From positions 1-11,261 of the forward strand of contig JASLDA010000421.1 of NCBI GenBank assembly GCA_030151745.1: 11,261 bases of DNA. Direction: 5' to 3'. Every line of letters starts with the position of its first letter. Positions within the stretch are counted from its first letter, which is position 1. Origin of the DNA: Chitinophagaceae bacterium. GTDB taxonomy: Bacteria; Bacteroidota; Bacteroidia; Chitinophagales; Chitinophagaceae. This document shows, piece by piece, positions 7,400 to 11,261 of this stretch. Below the pieces are notes generated by a model. The model was not told the origin of the DNA, did no database searches, and saw only the letters and a program-made list of their open reading frames with translations. The translations under genes and the position numbers were made by a program.

Positions 7400-9304
7400 T
7401 TAATGCATAGTATTATGAATTAAAGTTTCCTGGTAGCGCTGGATAAAAGCGCGGAGCCTTGTGATGGACCGGCGTTGCTCTGCCTGCGTGGAATCGAGCC
7501 CGTTATTTCTTGAAAGGCTGTCGGCGGGATAGGCATACCATGCCTTAGGCGTATTGCCGGCGGTTTGCAGCAGGGTTCCGTTTTCCAGCCATTGATAAGC
7601 ATCGCTGCTGCGCGTGATCACGAATCTGGGGGCGCTGCTGTCGAACATGCTGTTGCCGTAGCCGAAGAACGGCTCGCTGTAGCCCAGGTATTGAAGCACG
7701 CTCGGCATGATATCGAGCTGCTGCAGTGGCTTATCGTAAAAGCCGCGCAGGCTGCTGTCGCCGGGGGCGTAGAAGACGACCGGGATCGCGAACTGTCCCA
7801 GTCCCTGCGCGTAGAATCCGCCGCTGTTCTGGGGCGAGCAATGGTCGGCGGTGATGACGAACAGTGTGTTCCGGAACCAGGGCGCCTTCGAGGCCGTTCT
7901 GAAAAAGTCGCGAACGGCTTCGTCGGTATAGGCGATGCATTGCTGCACCTGCAGCGGACCTTTTGGCAGCCGGCTGCGCTCCCCGGCGGGAATATTGTAG
8001 GGAGGATGTGCAGACAGCGTGAAAACCGCCGCCAGGAACGGTTCCTGCATGCCAGCGAGATTTCTCGCTACATACTGGAGATAGGGCTTGTCGCGAATAC
8101 CCCAGGCGCCGTCGTAGTCCGCTTCGTTTGCATATTCGCTGCGGCCGTAATACCGGTCGAAGCCCGCGGCTGCGGTGAATACGTCGAAGCTCATGGTGCC
8201 GTTGGTGCCGCCGTGGAAGAAGGCGCTGCGGTAGCCCTTGCCCTTCAGCAGCCCCGGCAGCGCGTCGATGCGGTTGGCGCCGTAATTGGAGGTGGGGAAG
8301 GATTCGTCCATCAGGGTGGGGATGCCGGCAATGATGGCGGGGATGCCTTCGGCGCTGGTCTGGCCGTTGGCAAAGGCCTGGGTGCAGCAGAGCCCTGCTT
8401 CCATGAGGCTGTCCAGGAACGGCATGTACGAAGGCTGCCGGCCCAGCGAGCTGAACTCTTTCGAGCCGCTTTCCAGAATGATCAGCATCACGTTCTTCGG
8501 CCGGAACGAAGCCGAGGAATACCGGTGCCTGAAGGGCATCAGGCGCTCCGCTTCGGCCGGAGGCATAAACTGCTCCGCTTCCAGCGCCGGAGTGCTCAGC
8601 GTCGAAATGATGCTGAAGGGCGTGTTGAGGACTATCGGAACGTAGCGGCTTTCCGTTACCTGCACGGCATTGCGGATGCCGATCGGGATGTACTGGAGCC
8701 CTCCCCGGATGGCGATGGCCGTGAGTCCGCCGATCAGCACCAGCTCCACAAACTGCCAGAAGGGCATCAGTCGCAGGTGGCCGAATTCGGGGGCCCTGTG
8801 CAGCGGTGTAGCGCTGCAGATACGCCTGTTCAGCAGGATGAAGGCCCAGATGAAAAGCACCGCCGCCAGCGGCACATACCAATAGCTCAGCAGGTAGCTC
8901 GGGAGTATGCTCCAGAAATCGCCCTGGCGGCTGACCATGCCGAGAACATCGGCGGTGGCGCGCTTGAAGTTATAGGGGAAATAGGCCCAGTCTGCCAGCT
9001 CGAACAGGAAGGCGAAGCTGTTCGTGACGATGAACACCCATTGTACGAGGCGCTCCCAGCGCGGCCGGTTCCAGTATGGCAGCGGGAAAAACAGCAGCAG
9101 CAGGTACAGGCTGTTGACGGCGGCTATCGCCGAGAGATCATAGCGCAGGCCGTGGAAAGCGAGCCTCAGGAAGGGCCCTGCGCGCAAGCCCTGGAAATGA
9201 TCGTGATTGATCAGCGTGAAGGCGCAGCGGCTGACGAAGAACATCGTCAGGAGCAGCAGCACCTGCAGGAGCAGGCGCCGGAGCGGAAGAAGCAGCTGTA
9301 CCAT
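7400..9304 (-). CDS. LtaS-like membrane sulfatase / phosphotransferase
   Basis: A 634-residue protein with about five N-terminal membrane helices (roughly 4-26, 57-75, 87-107, 132-157, 182-202) and a large extracytoplasmic sulfatase-fold domain (about 270-560), the architecture of lipoteichoic acid synthase LtaS and of OpgB-type phosphoglycerol transferases. Likely metal and catalytic residues: E278 in ILESGSKEF, the nucleophile T316 in NGQTSAEG, H433 in SAHPPYN, and D487-H488 in TADHCS; these correspond to E255, T300, H416 and D475-H476 of S. aureus LtaS. Gram-negative bacteria have no lipoteichoic acid, so the acceptor is unknown; a periplasmic glycan or lipid receiving phosphoglycerol or phosphoethanolamine is an inference. 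ATG 9304 is chosen because the first helix begins at once; GTG 9328 would add 8 residues. The secreted beta-barrel gene ends 43 bp upstream on the same strand, so co-transcription is likely. Confidence 0.9.
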   Translation of the reverse strand: MVQLLLPLRRLLLQVLLLLTMFFVSRCAFTLINHDHFQGLRAGPFLRLAFHGLRYDLSAIAAVNSLYLLLLFFPLPYWNRPRWERLVQWVFIVTNSFAFLFELADWAYFPYNFKRATADVLGMVSRQGDFWSILPSYLLSYWYVPLAAVLFIWAFILLNRRICSATPLHRAPEFGHLRLMPFWQFVELVLIGGLTAIAIRGGLQYIPIGIRNAVQVTESRYVPIVLNTPFSIISTLSTPALEAEQFMPPAEAERLMPFRHRYSSASFRPKNVMLIILESGSKEFSSLGRQPSYMPFLDSLMEAGLCCTQAFANGQTSAEGIPAIIAGIPTLMDESFPTSNYGANRIDALPGLLKGKGYRSAFFHGGTNGTMSFDVFTAAAGFDRYYGRSEYANEADYDGAWGIRDKPYLQYVARNLAGMQEPFLAAVFTLSAHPPYNIPAGERSRLPKGPLQVQQCIAYTDEAVRDFFRTASKAPWFRNTLFVITADHCSPQNSGGFYAQGLGQFAIPVVFYAPGDSSLRGFYDKPLQQLDIMPSVLQYLGYSEPFFGYGNSMFDSSAPRFVITRSSDAYQWLENGTLLQTAGNTPKAWYAYPADSLSRNNGLDSTQAEQRRSITRLRAFIQRYQETLIHNTMH

Positions 9305-9347
9305 GCCGGAGCGCGAAGGTAGCTGCACATCGCATTACAGCCGTGGA

Positions 9348-10106
9348 CTACTGCTCAGTATCCACGGGAGCTTTAGCCGGGGCCGCCTTCTTGTCCCCGA
9401 GACGATAGCCGGCATAGAGCTGTGCCGGGAGCACGAGCATTTTCGTGGAATAGCGATTGGGGTTGTCGCCGTGCTGCAGGTTGAACTGAAAGTACTTTGC
9501 CTGGAGCTGAAATCCCAGGTCGAAGGCGCCGATCTCTTGCCGGTAGCCCGCCTGGATGCCAGCCGCGAAGCCCCAGGCGCTGTTGAAATATATGGCCAGA
9601 TCGCTGCCGAGCGGTAATTCGCTGAAGTTCGGCTGGCTCCTGCCGGATGCATAAGCGACCCCCGCATGGATCCCGATAAAGGCGTTGCTTCGCTTAGCTC
9701 CCGCGTAGTAATTGCAGACGGCGGTGATCGGCACGACCGGGCGGCCCAGGTAGCCGGTCACTTTGTAAGTGCCGGATACCGGCCTGTTGGACGAATCGTA
9801 GTACATGTAGCTGCCGGATTGCCGCCGCCGTATGGAAAGAGCTTCGATCTGCAGGCCGAGCTCCAGGGAGCCCATGCGCCGCAGCAGGGAAAGTCCCCAG
9901 ACGCCGAACGGCGCGGCGTCTTCCGGGATATGCCCTACCGGGAAGCTCTGTCCCCAGTTTGCTCTGGGCGGAGGAGCAAGCCATACCGTTTGGGCATGAC
10001 CGAGGGGCTGGGATGTGGCAATACCGCCGGATGCCTGTACCCGCCAATATTGGGCATCGGCAAAAAAAGGCAGGAGCAATAGGATAACTGTAAGTCGCTG
10101 ATACAT
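9348..10106 (-). CDS. Secreted small outer-membrane beta-barrel protein, hypothetical
   Basis: A 252-residue protein starting MYQRLTVILLLLPFFADAQ, a clear signal peptide with probable cleavage after ADA (18/19). The mature part has alternating hydrophobic, aromatic and Gly-rich strands throughout, for example FGVWGLSLL, LELGLQIEAL, NAFIGIHAGVAY, GFAAGIQAGYR and LPAQLYAGYRLG. This suggests an 8- to 10-stranded barrel of the general 'outer membrane beta-barrel' type, followed by an Ala/Pro/Lys-rich tail. I do not recognise a specific family. The ATG at 10106 is preferred: an upstream in-frame ATG at 10208 would add 34 residues encoded by the intergenic heptamer array and place the signal peptide internally. 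It immediately precedes the LtaS-like gene, which suggests a shared envelope role. Confidence 0.82.
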   Translation of the reverse strand: MYQRLTVILLLLPFFADAQYWRVQASGGIATSQPLGHAQTVWLAPPPRANWGQSFPVGHIPEDAAPFGVWGLSLLRRMGSLELGLQIEALSIRRRQSGSYMYYDSSNRPVSGTYKVTGYLGRPVVPITAVCNYYAGAKRSNAFIGIHAGVAYASGRSQPNFSELPLGSDLAIYFNSAWGFAAGIQAGYRQEIGAFDLGFQLQAKYFQFNLQHGDNPNRYSTKMLVLPAQLYAGYRLGDKKAAPAKAPVDTEQ

Positions 10107-10171
10107 GCAGTGCAGGTTTATACCAGATCTAACGTTCACCCCGCCGATTATCGTATGATCCCTCCCAACCC

Positions 10172-10220
10172 AATCTCCAATCTCAGATCTAAAATCTTCA
10201 ATCTTCAATCTTCAATCAAT
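10172..10220. repeat. Heptamer array AATCTTC/AATCTCC, overlapping the DinB stop
   Basis: Seven consecutive 7-bp units: AATCTCC, AATCTCA, GATCTAA, AATCTTC, AATCTTC, AATCTTC, AATCAAT. Three are identical (10093-like core at 10193-10213) and the others diverge by one to three bases. On the - strand it reads as repeated GAAGATT and starts within the stop region of the DinB gene (TGA at 10216-10218). It lies 66 bp before the ATG of the beta-barrel gene. The most degenerate unit contains AGATCT, which recurs at 10125-10130. Confidence 0.85.
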
Positions 10221-10767
10221 AAGCTCCCCAGCCTTCCCGTTCCCGGAGCCCCCGGAGTTGCTCCATGTGATGGCGGCCGTGCCAGGCGTAGGTCGCCGTC
10301 ATTTCCCAGAGAGGGACCTCGCGTTGTGTTTCTGGGTGAAAATAGCAGCGCTCCCAGGCCTCGTCCGGCATGCGCTCCAGGAGCTCCGTCCAGCGCCGGT
10401 GCAGGGCGTGCAGCAGCGTGATGCTCACATTCACAGGCGCGCTGCCGATTTCCGGGGTCTCCGCCCAGCGGGCCTCATCATAGGGCTTCACCGTCGGGAG
10501 ATCTTCCGTCAGGGCCAGCTTCAGGCGCACGAATGCGTTCATGTGGCTGTCGGCGAGATGATTGATGACCTGGTTCATGGTCCATCCGCCCGGGCGGTAA
10601 GGTGTATCGAGCTGGGCGGCGTCAAGGTTCTGGACGATAAGGTCCAGCCAGGAGGGGAGGGCGCCGAGCGCCTGTATCCAGGCGCGCCGGTCTTCGCTTC
10701 TGTATGAGAGCGGCGCTTCGAACCGGCCGATGGGATAACGAAGCAGCTCAAAGTCGGAGGTTTCCAT
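10216..10767 (-). CDS. DinB/YfiT-family putative metal-dependent thiol transferase
   Basis: A 183-residue cytoplasmic protein of the DinB-like four-helix bundle superfamily, most like Bacillus YfiT (BstA), a bacillithiol S-transferase. It opens with LLRYPIGRFEAP, typical of that subgroup, and has QLDTPYRPGGWTMNQVINH (52-70) followed by LADSHMNAFVRLKLALTED. The metal triad appears to be H70, H163 (AWHG) and H167 (HH), with the spacing of H67, H160 and H164 in YfiT. Expected role: conjugating a low-molecular-weight thiol to electrophiles for detoxification. Whether this organism makes bacillithiol cannot be seen here, so the thiol is an inference. ATG 10767 gives the expected N-terminus. Its start lies 20 bp inside the end of the DUF3298 gene, suggesting translational coupling. 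Its stop lies in the heptamer array. Confidence 0.9.
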   Translation of the reverse strand: METSDFELLRYPIGRFEAPLSYRSEDRRAWIQALGALPSWLDLIVQNLDAAQLDTPYRPGGWTMNQVINHLADSHMNAFVRLKLALTEDLPTVKPYDEARWAETPEIGSAPVNVSITLLHALHRRWTELLERMPDEAWERCYFHPETQREVPLWEMTATYAWHGRHHMEQLRGLREREGWGAY

Positions 10768-11261
10768 GTGATGGCGTATGAGACTCCGAAGTTAGGAGAG
10801 CCAGGCCAGCACGGGAGCCGATCTTCATCCGGCTCCGGAACGCTTCGCTGAGCAGATTGGTCAGCTTGCCGTAAGGCAGGAACAGCATGATCTCGCCGTC
10901 GGCATAGGATGCGATCTCATATGGATTGTACACGAAGGTGATGCCCGTTGCGGATATGAAGATATTGCCGGTGACAGGGACCTCGTCCACCAGCAGCCGG
11001 TTGGACATGCCCTCGCCCGGCCTGAGCCTGAAATAGCTGATCGCCGCGTCGTTGAGCATAGGCCGCAGCGCATTGGTGTCGGAAACGATATCGCTCAGCT
11101 TCCAGGCGCGCCCGCCGGCGACGTCGATATTCATGAAGGACGACGTATAGTAGCCATGCGCGCCGCCGGTGTATTCGCCGGAGAGATCGCGAACCACCAC
11201 CCAGCCCCCGTCGTTATACAGTACTTCCAGGTTCCTGTCGGTGCTGTAGTTGAATGCGAAC
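10748..11261 (-). CDS. DUF3298/RsiV-like protein, C-terminal part (5' end outside window)
   Basis: The frame is open from base 11260 on the - strand to the TGA at 10748-10750, about 170 residues, with the N-terminus outside the window. YTGGAHGYY and the following SSFMNIDVAGGRAWKLSDIV match the GGAH block of DUF3298, a domain found in RsiV anti-sigma proteins and in many Bacteroidota periplasmic proteins or lipoproteins, often behind a DUF4163 domain. FVYNPYEIASYADGEIMLFLPYGKLTNLLSE is the usual last part of the domain. Export is assumed, since the signal would be in the missing N-terminus. No function is assigned. The last 14 residues overlap the DinB gene and look unlike a domain end; a frameshift in the tail is possible. 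Confidence 0.85.
   Translation of the reverse strand, partial: FAFNYSTDRNLEVLYNDGGWVVVRDLSGEYTGGAHGYYTSSFMNIDVAGGRAWKLSDIVSDTNALRPMLNDAAISYFRLRPGEGMSNRLLVDEVPVTGNIFISATGITFVYNPYEIASYADGEIMLFLPYGKLTNLLSEAFRSRMKIGSRAGLALLTSESHTPSHGNLRL

Noticed and set aside
7565..9322. 585-codon open frame on the + strand opposite the LtaS-like gene
   Set aside because: It is an antisense shadow of a gene with intact catalytic motifs; its translation is low-complexity, charged and without domains.
10107..10208. Longer start for the beta-barrel protein at ATG 10208
   Set aside because: It would encode the heptamer array and bury a clean signal peptide 34 residues into the protein.

Overview
The window looks like chromosomal DNA of a high-GC Gram-negative member of the Bacteroidota, most likely Chitinophagaceae-like. 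This is inferred from the gene families (patatin-like phospholipase, multi-PAS sensor kinase without membrane segments, LtaS-like sulfatase, small secreted beta-barrel protein, DUF3298 protein), from the lack of Shine-Dalgarno sequences before the genes, and from short 7-8 bp periodic arrays in the gaps. No tRNA, rRNA, insertion sequence, phage gene or CRISPR array was seen.

Layout. On the + strand lie the C-terminal end of a patatin-like phospholipase (1-556) and a complete adenine deaminase (602-2245). Everything else is on the - strand. In transcription order from the right edge it reads: a 3'-partial DUF3298/RsiV-like protein (10748-11261), a DinB/YfiT-type putative thiol transferase (10216-10767), a secreted small beta-barrel protein (9348-10106), an LtaS-like membrane sulfatase (7400-9304), a four-helix membrane protein (6689-7156) with a strong intrinsic terminator, a class I/II PLP aminotransferase (5371-6591) and a 1011-residue soluble histidine kinase with six PAS-like units (2255-5290). 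The kinase converges tail to tail on adenine deaminase with 9 bp between the stop codons.

How the genes may work together. Adenine deaminase and the aminotransferase are ordinary nitrogen metabolism. The barrel protein and LtaS-like enzyme are 43 bp apart on one strand and plausibly form an envelope operon. The DUF3298 and DinB genes overlap by 20 bp. The kinase has no response regulator next to it here. No operon in the window is clearly a defence, secretion or biosynthetic system.

The most unusual material is between the genes. Three gaps, each 3' of a gene, hold heptamer or octamer arrays. One of these arrays is enclosed by a 15-bp imperfect inverted repeat, and a perfect 11-bp hairpin stands directly before the kinase start. 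No gene-free stretch exceeds 300 bases; the largest gap is 7157-7399.
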